Shown here one piece after another: positions 1 to 17,140 of a stretch of 64,000 nt of DNA. The notes under the pieces are model-generated. The model was given only the letters and a program-made list of their open reading frames with translations, did not search any database and was not told the DNA's origin. Source of the DNA: Paractinoplanes toevensis (lineage in GTDB: Bacteria > Actinomycetota > Actinomycetes > Mycobacteriales > Micromonosporaceae); NCBI RefSeq assembly GCF_018332695.1, contig NZ_BOQN01000059.1, positions 1 to 64,000 on the forward strand, given 5' to 3'. The position numbers and the translations under genes are program-made. Numbering within the stretch: the stretch's first letter is position 1; every line of letters starts with the position of its first letter.

Positions 1-385
1 GCCTGGGTCCCCGCCATTCCGTTTTCGGCAGCGTTGTACCTGGTGGTGGGCTTGCCGGGAGCTGTCGTCCTACCGACCGGCAAAGCCGGTTTAATCGGGC
101 AATCCGTCGGGTATGGTCGCTAGCACGTGCTCGTCACCCGGCGGCACGAGTCCGACCCGCGGCGCAGGCCTTGACTGAGTGTCCGCTGACAGGCACGCTG
201 ACAGCAGCAAGTTTCCGCGCTTGCGACAGCCGCCCTGGGGGTGGTCCGGTGTTCGACGGGCCTTCCGCAGACGGCACCCGAGGGAGATTCGCCGCGTTCT
301 GAGCGGCCCCGCATTTGGCACTGACCATGGAGGCGCAGGTCAGAGGCCGCGGGGACACGTTCCGCAGGCCCCCTCTGGTGTGGGC
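1..385. other. Non-coding region upstream of rpoB
   Basis: I see no supportable gene here. A short hairpin with arms ACCGGC/GCCGGT at 76-90, followed by a few T residues, could be a weak terminator for whatever lies upstream (rplJ-rplL in most actinobacteria, which is expectation only). A perfect 10-bp palindrome AGCACGTGCT lies at 122-131. Open frames in the stretch lack ribosome sites and recognisable sequence. Long rplL-rpoB spacers are usual in this phylum. Confidence 0.5.
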
Positions 386-414
386 TGGACAGCGGTTAGC
401 CGAGCGGCTACACT
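386..414 (+). promoter_or_regulatory. Predicted housekeeping promoter of rpoB-rpoC
   Basis: TGGACA (386-391) and TACACT (409-414) are separated by 17 bp, close to the actinobacterial principal-sigma consensus. Transcription would begin near 421, giving a leader of about 150 nt before the rpoB start chosen here. Prediction from sequence only. Confidence 0.6.
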
Positions 415-572
415 GCTAGTTTGCGCTGCCTTCTGCCTTGAGCCCTGCCTGGACATCCATCCGGATGAATTCCTGGGGGCTCGTTATGGTGCCTACAGAC
501 GAGGGCAACGCAAACAGTTGCATACCGCAGCTGCAGCCGCATCAGCAGCACCGGTCCTCGGAAGGACGCATC

Positions 573-4013
<3,441 letters not shown>

Positions 4014-4103
4014 CGGATGGCGGTCCCGGCTCTCTTCTGAGCCGGGCCCGCCGCCGCCGGCCTTGAATTCATTCCGAGCAACGAAACACGAGGGATAGTC
4101 CAA

Positions 4104-7994
<3,891 letters not shown>

Positions 7995-8007
7995 CGATGT
8001 CTTGATC

Positions 8008-8040
8008 GAAGGGCGGCCGCGCACTGCGCGGCCGTCCTTC
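8008..8040 (+). terminator. Terminator hairpin after rpoC
   Basis: Arms 8008-8023 and 8025-8040 are complementary over 16 positions with one G-U pair; the innermost bases form the loop. No T tract follows, which is common for actinobacterial terminators. Confidence 0.7.
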
Positions 8041-8060
8041 GGCGTTCCTACTATGGGGTG

Positions 8061-8414
8061 GTGACTTCTCCCGTGGCCGCGCCGCTCACCCGCCACCCGA
8101 TGGATCCCGATCCGGCGCCTTCGACGAAGGCGCGGGCGGTGTTCGCGCTCGGCCTGGTGGGTTTCCTGACCGGGGCGTTCGTCGGCGGGGTGATTCCGGC
8201 CACGATCGCCCTCCTGCTGGCCCGTCAGACGGCGCGGGACGCGTTCGCGGCGAAGGGCTATCTTCTCGGCTCGGCGTGGATCCGTCGTGGCCGTCGGCTG
8301 GCCTGGGCGGGCATCGTGCTGGCGATCACTGCGCTGGTGGTGGCATCGATCGCCGGCCTGCTGCACCTGGCCTCCACACCGGCCGGTCCGGACTTCGCGC
8401 CCGGAACCGATTAG
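8061..8414 (+). CDS. Small two-helix membrane protein, unknown function
   Basis: 117 residues. I do not recognise a family. Two hydrophobic helices are clear: about residues 27-54 (FALGLVGFLTGAFVGGVIPA) and 80-103 (AWAGIVLAITALVVASIAGL), joined by a basic loop, so it is an integral membrane protein with a short tail. Two GTG codons lie in tandem at 8058 and 8061. A good -10 box, TACTAT, at 8049-8054 places the transcription start at 8061, suggesting a leaderless mRNA. The next gene encodes another small glycine-rich membrane protein in the same direction; whether they act together is unknown. Confidence 0.6.
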   Translation: MTSPVAAPLTRHPMDPDPAPSTKARAVFALGLVGFLTGAFVGGVIPATIALLLARQTARDAFAAKGYLLGSAWIRRGRRLAWAGIVLAITALVVASIAGLLHLASTPAGPDFAPGTD

Positions 8415-8456
8415 CCCGGGCTGCGCCCACCCTCGTACGAGTGACATGCTCGTGGC

Positions 8457-8921
8457 ATGACCCAGCCGCCCTATGCGCCGCCGGTCCCGCCGCCCCCGCC
8501 CTCCGGACGCTGGCAGCCGGAGCGGGTCGATGCGATTCCCGGCACCGAGTTCGGCCTGGTCCAGCTCAAGGTTCCGCCGGTCACCTCGGGCCTGGCGATC
8601 GGCTCGCTGATCGCCGGCATCGGTGCTGTCCTGGTGTCGCTCCTGGTCCTCTGCTTCGGCGTCTCCGGCGCGAGCGGTGGCTGGGGTGGGTTGGTGGCCG
8701 GCGCGTTCACCTTGCCCGCGGTGCTCGGCGGTGGCGGTGCCATCGCGGTCGGCCTGGCCGCGCGCCGGCAGATCCGTCGCTCCGGTCGCACCGGCCAGGT
8801 GCGCTTCACCGGGGGAGGGGTCGCGGTCGCGGGCATCTCCTGCGGGGCCGCCGGGGTGGGAATTGCACTGGCCTGCCTGGCGTTGGCACTGGTGTTGCAG
8901 ATGTCCTCCACGGGGGCGTGA
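8457..8921 (+). CDS. Proline-rich N-terminus membrane protein (DUF4190-like)
   Basis: 154 residues with a cytoplasmic proline-rich start (PPYAPPVPPPPPSG), then a hydrophobic segment about residues 43-68, a second about 75-100, a basic loop (ARRQIRRSGRTGQ) and a third about 122-150. This layout resembles DUF4190-type actinobacterial membrane proteins; that assignment is by appearance only. No Shine-Dalgarno is visible. CATGCT six bases before the ATG may act as a -10 box of a leaderless transcript. The function is unknown. Confidence 0.65.
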   Translation: MTQPPYAPPVPPPPPSGRWQPERVDAIPGTEFGLVQLKVPPVTSGLAIGSLIAGIGAVLVSLLVLCFGVSGASGGWGGLVAGAFTLPAVLGGGGAIAVGLAARRQIRRSGRTGQVRFTGGGVAVAGISCGAAGVGIALACLALALVLQMSSTGA

Positions 8922-9034
8922 CTGCTCCGCCCGTCCGGGATCCCGATACCGCGGCATTGCCGCCGACGAGTACCCGGTACACTTGCCTCGGAGGTATCCG
9001 TCGTAAGGGCCCGGTCGGCAACAACTCGTCGATT

Positions 9035-9063
9035 TTGACCTGGGTGCTTGTGGTAGGTACTCT
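9035..9063 (+). promoter_or_regulatory. Predicted promoter of the str operon
   Basis: TTGACC (9035-9040) and TACTCT (9058-9063) with a 17-bp spacer. Transcription would start near 9070, leaving a leader of about 280 nt before rpsL. A weaker candidate (TTGCCG ... TACACT at 8978-8983) lies 75 bp upstream. Confidence 0.6.
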
Positions 9064-9069
9064 TTCCCC

Positions 9070-9352
9070 TCGTGCCCGGGCTTGCCCGGGCAACTCGTGC
9101 GTGCGCCCGAGTCGGAAACACTGGACGGGGTAAACAAAAGCACGCCGAGCTCGCTGCTCTGACCAGATCAGCGCGGTGACACAGACAAGATCCGGTGCGC
9201 GTGACCCACGCGTGGCGGGACCGTGAGCCGGACGACACGCCCGACCGCGGGTGCCGGGGAGGACCTCACTGAGGTGAGGATTCTCCGGCACACAAAGGCA
9301 TACAAGACGGTGCGGCCGTGCGGAAAGCGGCCGAAGGGAGCGGAGAAACCCG
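9070..9352 (+). promoter_or_regulatory. Structured 5' leader of rpsL
   Basis: The stretch holds no gene but several stable hairpins. TGCCCGGGC/GCCCGGGCA is at 9073-9092. The motif CGACACGCCCGACCGCGGG is at 9233-9251 and contains CCCG-accg-CGGG. A long two-part hairpin at 9251-9291 has an outer 10-bp arm with one G-U and an inner CCTCAC/GTGAGG. CGGCCG/CGGCCG lies just before the ribosome site. The 19-nt motif recurs exactly in the rpsJ leader. The density of structure suggests a regulatory leader, possibly for feedback by a ribosomal protein; that role is inference. Confidence 0.5.
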
Positions 9353-9727
9353 GTGCCCACGATCCAGCAGCTGGTCCGAAAGGGCCGTCAGGCGAAGACG
9401 AGCAAGACCAAGACGCCGGCGCTGAAGGGTAGTCCTCAGCGGCGCGGCGTGTGCACGCGCGTGTACACCACCACCCCCAAGAAGCCGAACTCTGCGCTGC
9501 GCAAGGTCGCTCGTGTGAAGCTCAGCAGCCAGATCGAGGTGACGGCGTACATCCCGGGCGTCGGCCACAACCTGCAGGAGCACTCCATCGTGCTCGTGCG
9601 CGGCGGTCGTGTGAAGGACCTCCCGGGCGTCCGCTACAAGATCGTCCGCGGTTCGCTGGACACCCAGGGTGTCCGCAACCGCAAGCAGGCCCGCAGCCGT
9701 TATGGCGCGAAGAAGGAGAAGAGCTGA
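9353..9727 (+). CDS. rpsL: 30S ribosomal protein S12 (uS12)
   Basis: Decoding-centre protein of the small subunit, 124 residues, GTG start with a purine-rich GGGAGCGGAG upstream. The loop TTPKKPNSALRK and the GGRVKDLPGVRY segment are intact. Lysines 43 and 88, the positions usually altered in streptomycin resistance, are both wild type. First gene of the str operon; rpsG begins one base after its stop. Confidence 0.97.
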   Translation: MPTIQQLVRKGRQAKTSKTKTPALKGSPQRRGVCTRVYTTTPKKPNSALRKVARVKLSSQIEVTAYIPGVGHNLQEHSIVLVRGGRVKDLPGVRYKIVRGSLDTQGVRNRKQARSRYGAKKEKS

Positions 9728-9728
9728 C

Positions 9729-10199
9729 ATGCCGCGTAAGGGCCCCGCTCCGCGCCACCCGGTGGTCGCGGACCCGGTTTACAACTCCCCGCTGGTCACT
9801 CAGCTGATCAACAAGATCCTGATCGGCGGCAAGCGCCAGCTGGCCGAGCGCATCGTGTACGGCGCGCTCGAGGGCGCCCGGGAGAAGAGCGGCACCGACC
9901 CCGTCGTGACGCTCAAGCGCGCGATGGACAACGTCAAGCCGACCCTCGAGGTCCGCAGCCGCCGCGTCGGTGGCGCGACCTACCAGGTTCCGGTCGAGGT
10001 TCGCACCCCGCGGCAGACCACTCTCGGTCTGCGCTGGCTGGTCCAGTACTCCAAGGCCCGCCGTGAGAAGACCATGATCGAGCGTCTCCAGAACGAGCTG
10101 CTCGATGCCAGCAACGGCCTCGGTGCCGCCGTCAAGCGGCGCGAGGACACCCACAAGATGGCGGAGTCCAACAAGGCCTTCGCGCACTACCGCTGGTAA
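9729..10199 (+). CDS. rpsG: 30S ribosomal protein S7 (uS7)
   Basis: 16S rRNA 3'-domain primary binder, 156 residues, the usual length. I start it at the ATG at 9729 (PRKGPAPRHPV), one base after the rpsL stop. The open frame continues 20 codons upstream, but only inside rpsL. The ribosome site AAGGAGAAG is inside the rpsL 3' end, so translation is probably coupled. fusA follows after 88 nt. Confidence 0.97.
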   Translation: MPRKGPAPRHPVVADPVYNSPLVTQLINKILIGGKRQLAERIVYGALEGAREKSGTDPVVTLKRAMDNVKPTLEVRSRRVGGATYQVPVEVRTPRQTTLGLRWLVQYSKARREKTMIERLQNELLDASNGLGAAVKRREDTHKMAESNKAFAHYRW

Positions 10200-10287
10200 G
10201 ACCCCGCCGCAGGCCCGGCGATAAGCCGGGCCACACGGCAAGTCGTGCCGGTTCACGAGACGACGACGAAGAAAAGTAGGGATTGAA

Positions 10288-12384
<2,097 letters not shown>

Positions 12385-12406
12385 GCTCCCAGCCCTAAGC
12401 GTTGAG

Positions 12407-12437
12407 GCGCGTGCGGTCCGTCGAGGACCGCACGCGC
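12407..12437 (+). terminator. Perfect 13-bp hairpin between fusA and tuf
   Basis: GCGCGTGCGGTCC (12407-12419) and GGACCGCACGCGC (12425-12437) pair perfectly around a 5-nt loop. No T tract follows. It could end part of the fusA transcript, stabilise its 3' end, or mark the boundary before a separate tuf transcript. I did not find a convincing tuf promoter after it. Confidence 0.55.
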
Positions 12438-12516
12438 GCGAGCAGTCGACAGAGTCCCAGTCGCCTTAACCGGGCGTGCCGGGAAAAGAAATGATTCAGT
12501 CCACAGGAGGACACCA

Positions 12517-13710
12517 GTGGCGAAGGCGAAGTTCGAGCGGACTAAGCCGCACGTCAACATCGGCACCATTGGTCACATCGACCACGGTAAGACGACGCTG
12601 ACTGCGGCCATCACGAAGGTCCTGCACGACCAGTACCCGGACCTCAACCCGTACACCCCGTTCGACGAGATCGACAAGGCGCCTGAAGAGAAGGCCCGTG
12701 GTATCACGATCTCGATCGCGCACGTCGAGTACCAGACCGCGACGCGTCACTACGCGCACGTGGACTGCCCCGGCCACGCTGACTACATCAAGAACATGAT
12801 CACCGGTGCCGCGCAGATGGACGGCGCGATCCTGGTGGTTGCGGCGACCGACGGCCCGATGCCGCAGACCAAGGAGCACGTGCTCCTGGCCCGCCAGGTC
12901 GGCGTTCCGTACATCGTCGTCGCGCTGAACAAGAGCGACATGGTGGACGACGAGGAGCTCCTCGAGCTCGTCGAGCTCGAGGTCCGCGAGCTGCTCAGCA
13001 CCTACGAGTTCCCGGGCGACGACCTGCCGGTCGTGCGTGTCTCCGCGCTCAAGGCGCTCGAGGGCGACGCCGAGTGGACCGAGCGGCTCATGGAGCTGAT
13101 GAACGCGGTCGACACCGCGATCCCGCAGCCCGAGCGTGACGTCGAGAAGCCGTTCCTCATGCCGATCGAGGACGTCTTCACGATCACCGGTCGTGGCACC
13201 GTGGTGACGGGTCGCGCCGAGCGTGGCATCCTCAAGCCGAACGAGGAGGTCGAGATCGTGGGTATCCGCGAGAAGTCGACCAAGACCGTTTGCACCGGCA
13301 TCGAGATGTTCCGCAAGCTGCTCGACGAGGCCCGCGCGGGTGAGAACGTCGGTCTGCTGCTTCGCGGTATCAAGCGCGAGGACGTCGAGCGCGGCATGGT
13401 TGTCGTCAAGCCCGGCAGCAGCACCCCGCACACGGAGTTCGAGGGCCAGGTCTACATCCTCTCGAAGGAAGAGGGCGGCCGGCACACCCCGTTCTTCCAG
13501 AACTACCGCCCGCAGTTCTACTTCCGCACCACGGACGTCACCGGCGTCGTCACGCTGCCCGAGGGCACCGAGATGGTCATGCCGGGCGACTCCACCAGCA
13601 TGTCGGTCAAGCTGATCCAGCCGATCGCCATGGAGCAGGGCCTCAAGTTCGCGATCCGTGAGGGTGGCCGCACCGTCGGCGCCGGCACGGTCACGAAGAT
13701 CAACGTCTGA
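12517..13710 (+). CDS. tuf: Translation elongation factor Tu
   Basis: Delivers aminoacyl-tRNA to the ribosome. 397 residues, GTG start with a strong CAGGAGG site (about 12502-12508). The P-loop GHIDHGKTT is at residues 19-27, DCPGHADY forms switch II and NKSD the guanine-specificity motif. Domain II and III beta barrels are complete. It is the only tuf in the window; whether the genome has a second copy cannot be seen. The 319-bp gap after it carries the S10 leader. Confidence 0.98.
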   Translation: MAKAKFERTKPHVNIGTIGHIDHGKTTLTAAITKVLHDQYPDLNPYTPFDEIDKAPEEKARGITISIAHVEYQTATRHYAHVDCPGHADYIKNMITGAAQMDGAILVVAATDGPMPQTKEHVLLARQVGVPYIVVALNKSDMVDDEELLELVELEVRELLSTYEFPGDDLPVVRVSALKALEGDAEWTERLMELMNAVDTAIPQPERDVEKPFLMPIEDVFTITGRGTVVTGRAERGILKPNEEVEIVGIREKSTKTVCTGIEMFRKLLDEARAGENVGLLLRGIKREDVERGMVVVKPGSSTPHTEFEGQVYILSKEEGGRHTPFFQNYRPQFYFRTTDVTGVVTLPEGTEMVMPGDSTSMSVKLIQPIAMEQGLKFAIREGGRTVGAGTVTKINV

Positions 13711-14029
13711 GGAACTGACCCCGATTAGCGTTGTCGGAGACAATCCGGCATACTAGTCAGGTTGCGTCCGCGCGGGGTGGTTGGCGCCTTCCGATTCTCT
13801 TCGGGGAATCTGCGCCAGCCACCCTCGCCGGGTGTCCGGGCGTGTTTTTATGCCCGTCCGGCACTCCAGATCCCCGTGATCGAGTTGCTTGATAAAGGCT
13901 GCATAGCGACAGCAGGCGCGACACGCCCGACCGCGGGGGTCGGACAACGCAGGATCGACGGTCCTGCGGGCATGCGAGAGCCACCGCTCTCGCACGTAGC
14001 GGCATCGAGAGAAGGAAACAGAAGCCACC
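13711..14029 (+). promoter_or_regulatory. S10 operon promoter region and structured leader
   Basis: No gene. A candidate promoter is TTAGCG (13725-13730), 18 bp, CATACT (13749-13754). The leader then holds several structures: a large hairpin at 13775-13824 (13-bp stem with one G-U, inner GATTC/GAATC); a hairpin at 13827-13862 with T5 in its loop; the 19-nt motif CGACACGCCCGACCGCGGG at 13919-13937, able to fold as CCGACC/GGTCGG; a hairpin CGCAGGA/TCCTGCG at 13948-13968; and TGCGAGAG/CTCTCGCA at 13973-13994. The ribosome site GAGAGAAGGA follows. This is consistent with a regulated leader, but no known leader family is assigned. Confidence 0.55.
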
Positions 14030-14338
14030 ATGGCGGGACAGAAGATCCGCATCCGGCTCAAGGCCTATGACCACGAGGTCGTCGACTCCTCGGCGCGGAA
14101 GATCGTCGAGACGGTGACGCGGACCGGTGCTCAGGTTGCGGGCCCGGTGCCGCTGCCCACGGAGATCAACCGTTTCTGCGTCATCCGTTCGCCGCACAAG
14201 TACAAGGACTCGCGCGAGCACTTCGAGATGCGTACGCACAAGCGTCTGATCGACATCATCGACCCGACTCCGAAGACGGTCGACTCGCTCATGCGCCTCG
14301 ACCTGCCGGCTGGCGTCGACATCGAGATCAAGCTGTAG
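14030..14338 (+). CDS. rpsJ: 30S ribosomal protein S10 (uS10)
   Basis: Small-subunit protein, also known as NusE in antitermination. 102 residues, normal length, ATG start behind GAGAAGGA. Opens [14 protein letters not shown] and ends in the conserved [12 protein letters not shown]. First gene of the S10 operon, 13 nt before rplC. Its leader is unusually long and structured. Confidence 0.97.
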
Positions 14339-14351
14339 GGACCTGCGACTA

Positions 14352-15011
14352 ATGGACAGGCAAGTTAAGGGGATCCTGGGCGCCAAGCTCGGCATGACCC
14401 AGGTCTGGGACAACAACAAAGTTGTCCCGGTTACCGTGGTGCAGGCCGGCCCTTGCGTCGTGACCCAGGTTCGCACCTCTGAGAAGGACGGCTACACCGC
14501 CGTCCAGCTGGCGTACGGCGCTGTTGACCCGCGCAAGGTCAACAAGCCGGAGAGCGGCCACTTCGCGAAGGCAGGTGTTTCGCCGCGGCGCCACGTCGTC
14601 GAGCTGCGCACCTCCGACGCCGGCGAGTACGAGCTCGGCCAGGAGATCACCGTTGAGGCGTTCGCGGTCGGTTCGACGATCGACGTCACCGGTAAGACCA
14701 AGGGCAAGGGCTTTGCCGGTGTCATGAAGCGGCACGGCTTCCACGGCCTGAAGGCCAGCCACGGTGTCGAGCGCAAGCACCGCTCGCCCGGCTCCATCGG
14801 CGCCTGCGCGACCCCCGGTCGCGTCTTCAAGGGCGTCCGGATGGCCGGTCGGATGGGCTTCGCGCGCTTCACCGTGCAGAACCTGACCGTGCAGGCGGTG
14901 GACACCGAGAACAACCTGCTGCTGGTCAAGGGCGCGGTGCCCGGTCCCAAGGGCGCGCTGATCCTGGTCCGCACCGCCGCGAAGAAGACGACGAAGGGCG
15001 GTGCCAAGTGA
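14352..15011 (+). CDS. rplC: 50S ribosomal protein L3 (uL3)
   Basis: Early-assembly 23S rRNA binder near the peptidyl-transferase centre, 219 residues. Starts DRQVKGILGAKLGMTQVW; the long internal loop (HGFHGLKASHGVERKHRSPG) that reaches toward the active centre is intact. Its TGA overlaps the GTG of rplD (GTGA), implying coupled translation. Confidence 0.97.
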   Translation: MDRQVKGILGAKLGMTQVWDNNKVVPVTVVQAGPCVVTQVRTSEKDGYTAVQLAYGAVDPRKVNKPESGHFAKAGVSPRRHVVELRTSDAGEYELGQEITVEAFAVGSTIDVTGKTKGKGFAGVMKRHGFHGLKASHGVERKHRSPGSIGACATPGRVFKGVRMAGRMGFARFTVQNLTVQAVDTENNLLLVKGAVPGPKGALILVRTAAKKTTKGGAK

Positions 15012-15658
15012 GCTCGGTTGACGTGATCAACGCTGAGGGCACGAAGGCCGGCTCGGTCGAGCTTCCCGACGACATTTTCGACGTGCAGGCGAACATTCCG
15101 CTGATGCACCAGGTCGTCGTGGCGCAGCTGGCCGCGGCCCGGCAGGGTACGGCTAAGGCCAAGACCCGCGGCGAGGTCGCCGGTGGTGGCAAGAAGCCGT
15201 ACAAGCAGAAGGGCACCGGTCGCGCCCGTCAGGGCTCGATCCGCGCGCCGCAGTTCACCGGCGGTGGCGTCGTGCACGGTCCCGTGCCGCGCGACTACAG
15301 CCAGCGGACCCCCAAGAAGATGAAGGCCGCCGCCCTGCGTGGCGCCCTCTCCGACCGGGCTCGCGAGGGCCGGGTGCACGTGGTCGAGGCGTTCCTCTCC
15401 GGCGAGAAGCCGTCGACGAAGGCCGCGATCGCGACCCTGCGCAAGGCGACCGAGTCGACCAAGGTCCTGGTCGTGCTGAGCAGCACCGACGAGCTGAACT
15501 GGCTCTCGCTGCGCAACGAGACGACCGTGCACCTGATCGAGGCGGGTCAGCTGAACACGTACGACGTGCTGGTCGCCGACGAGGTGGTCTTCACCAAGGA
15601 CGCTCTCGACGAGTTCCTGGGCGTGCCGGCCGAGGCCTCCGAGGAGGGGAACAAGTGA
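15008..15658 (+). CDS. rplD: 50S ribosomal protein L4 (uL4)
   Basis: Exit-tunnel protein, 216 residues, GTG start overlapping the rplC stop by 4 nt. The extended tunnel loop (KPYKQKGTGRARQGSIRAPQ) is present. In E. coli L4 represses its own S10 operon; whether that holds here is unknown, but the heavily structured leader makes the question worth asking. Overlaps rplW by 4 nt. Confidence 0.96.
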   Translation: MSSVDVINAEGTKAGSVELPDDIFDVQANIPLMHQVVVAQLAAARQGTAKAKTRGEVAGGGKKPYKQKGTGRARQGSIRAPQFTGGGVVHGPVPRDYSQRTPKKMKAAALRGALSDRAREGRVHVVEAFLSGEKPSTKAAIATLRKATESTKVLVVLSSTDELNWLSLRNETTVHLIEAGQLNTYDVLVADEVVFTKDALDEFLGVPAEASEEGNK

Positions 15659-15957
15659 CCACGATCGCCGACCCGCGTGACGTCATCATCGCGCCCGTCG
15701 TCTCCGAGAAGAGCTACAGCGTTCTCGACCAGAACTGGTACACGTTCCTCGTCGACCCGGACGCGAACAAGACCCAGATCAAGATCGCGATCCAGCAGAT
15801 CTTCAACGTGCGCGTGCTGACGGTGAACACCGCGAACCGCGAGGGCAAGCGCAAGCGCACCCGGACGGGCTTCGGTCAGCGTAAGGCGACCAAGCGCGCG
15901 ATGGTCAAGCTGGCTGACGGTGACCGTATCGAGGCCTTCGGCGGCCCGGTCAGCTAA
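15655..15957 (+). CDS. rplW: 50S ribosomal protein L23 (uL23)
   Basis: Tunnel-exit protein and docking site for trigger factor and SRP, 100 residues, GTG start overlapping the rplD stop (GTGA). It carries the conserved DVIIAPVVSEKSY start, the VDPDANKTQIKIAIQQIF segment and a basic loop (REGKRKRTRTGFGQRK). rplB follows after 14 nt. Confidence 0.96.
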   Translation: MTTIADPRDVIIAPVVSEKSYSVLDQNWYTFLVDPDANKTQIKIAIQQIFNVRVLTVNTANREGKRKRTRTGFGQRKATKRAMVKLADGDRIEAFGGPVS

Positions 15958-15971
15958 GGGGTTGTAAAACA

Positions 15972-16811
15972 ATGGCTATCCGTAAGTACAAGCCGACCAC
16001 GCCGGGCCGTCGCGGCTCGAGCGTCGCCGACTTCGCCGAGATCACCCGGTCGACGCCGGAGAAGTCTCTGCTGGTCCCGCTGCCCAAGAAGGGCGGCCGC
16101 AACGTTCACGGCCGGATCACCACCCGGCACCAGGGCGGCGGTCACAAGCGGCAGTACCGGCTGATCGACTTCAAGCGGGTCGACAAGGACGGCGTGCCGG
16201 CCAAGGTCGCGCACATCGAGTACGACCCGAACCGCACCTCCCGCATCGCACTGCTGCACTACGCCGACGGCGAGAAGCGCTACATCCTGGCGCCGAAGGA
16301 CCTGAAGCAGGGCGACGCAGTGGAGTCGGGCCCGGGCGCGGACATCAAGCCGGGGAACAACCTGCCCCTGCGCAACATCCCGGTCGGTACGACGATCCAC
16401 GGTGTGGAGCTTCGTCCCGGCGGTGGCGCCAAGCTGGCCCGTTCGGCCGGTGTCGGTATCCAGCTGCTCGGCCGTGAAGGTGCCTACGCCACGCTGCGTA
16501 TGCCTTCCGGTGAGATCCGCCGGGTCGACATCCGTTGCCGTGCCACGGTCGGCGAGATCGGCAATGCCGAACAGTCGAACATCAACTGGGGCAAGGCCGG
16601 CCGCATGCGTTGGAAGGGCAAGCGCCCGACCGTCCGCGGTGTCGCCATGAACCCGATCGACCACCCGCACGGTGGTGGTGAGGGTAAGACCTCCGGTGGT
16701 CGCCACCCGGTCAACCCGGCTGGTAAGCCCGAGGGTCGTACCCGCCGCAAGGGCCAGGAGAGCGACAAGCTGATCGTTCGCCGCCGCTACGCCACCCGCA
16801 AGCGCGGGTAA
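15972..16811 (+). CDS. rplB: 50S ribosomal protein L2 (uL2)
   Basis: Essential for subunit joining and peptidyl transfer, 279 residues. Begins AIRKYKPTTPGRRGSS. The C-terminal segment with the functionally important histidine (MNPIDHPHGGGEG) is intact, followed by the basic tail KLIVRRRYATRKRG. Only a weak purine-rich site precedes the ATG. Downstream rpsS starts after 15 nt. Confidence 0.97.
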   Translation: MAIRKYKPTTPGRRGSSVADFAEITRSTPEKSLLVPLPKKGGRNVHGRITTRHQGGGHKRQYRLIDFKRVDKDGVPAKVAHIEYDPNRTSRIALLHYADGEKRYILAPKDLKQGDAVESGPGADIKPGNNLPLRNIPVGTTIHGVELRPGGGAKLARSAGVGIQLLGREGAYATLRMPSGEIRRVDIRCRATVGEIGNAEQSNINWGKAGRMRWKGKRPTVRGVAMNPIDHPHGGGEGKTSGGRHPVNPAGKPEGRTRRKGQESDKLIVRRRYATRKRG

Positions 16812-16826
16812 CGGGAGTAGAAGAAA

Positions 16827-17108
16827 ATGCCTCGCAGCCTGAAGAAGGGCCCGTTCGTCGACGACCACCTGCTCAAGAAGGTGGAAGTCCAGAACGAGAA
16901 GAATTCCAAGAACGTCATCAAGACCTGGTCGCGGCGCTCGACGATCATCCCCGACATGCTCGGGCACACGATCGCCGTGCACGACGGGCGCAAGCACGTC
17001 CCGGTGTTCGTCACCGAGGCCATGGTCGGTCACAAGCTCGGCGAGTTCGCTCTGACCCGTACGTTCAAGGGTCACGAGAAGGACGACCGCAAGAGCCGTC
17101 GTCGCTAG
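16827..17108 (+). CDS. rpsS: 30S ribosomal protein S19 (uS19)
   Basis: Head protein of the small subunit near the decoding A site, 93 residues of normal length. Opens PRSLKKGPFVDDHLLKKV and contains TWSRRSTIIPDMLGHTIAVH. GGGAGTAGAAG lies before the ATG. Followed by rplV after 32 nt. Confidence 0.97.
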   Translation: MPRSLKKGPFVDDHLLKKVEVQNEKNSKNVIKTWSRRSTIIPDMLGHTIAVHDGRKHVPVFVTEAMVGHKLGEFALTRTFKGHEKDDRKSRRR

Positions 17109-17140
17109 TCAGTCCACGGACAAGAAAGGGGTCACAAGCG

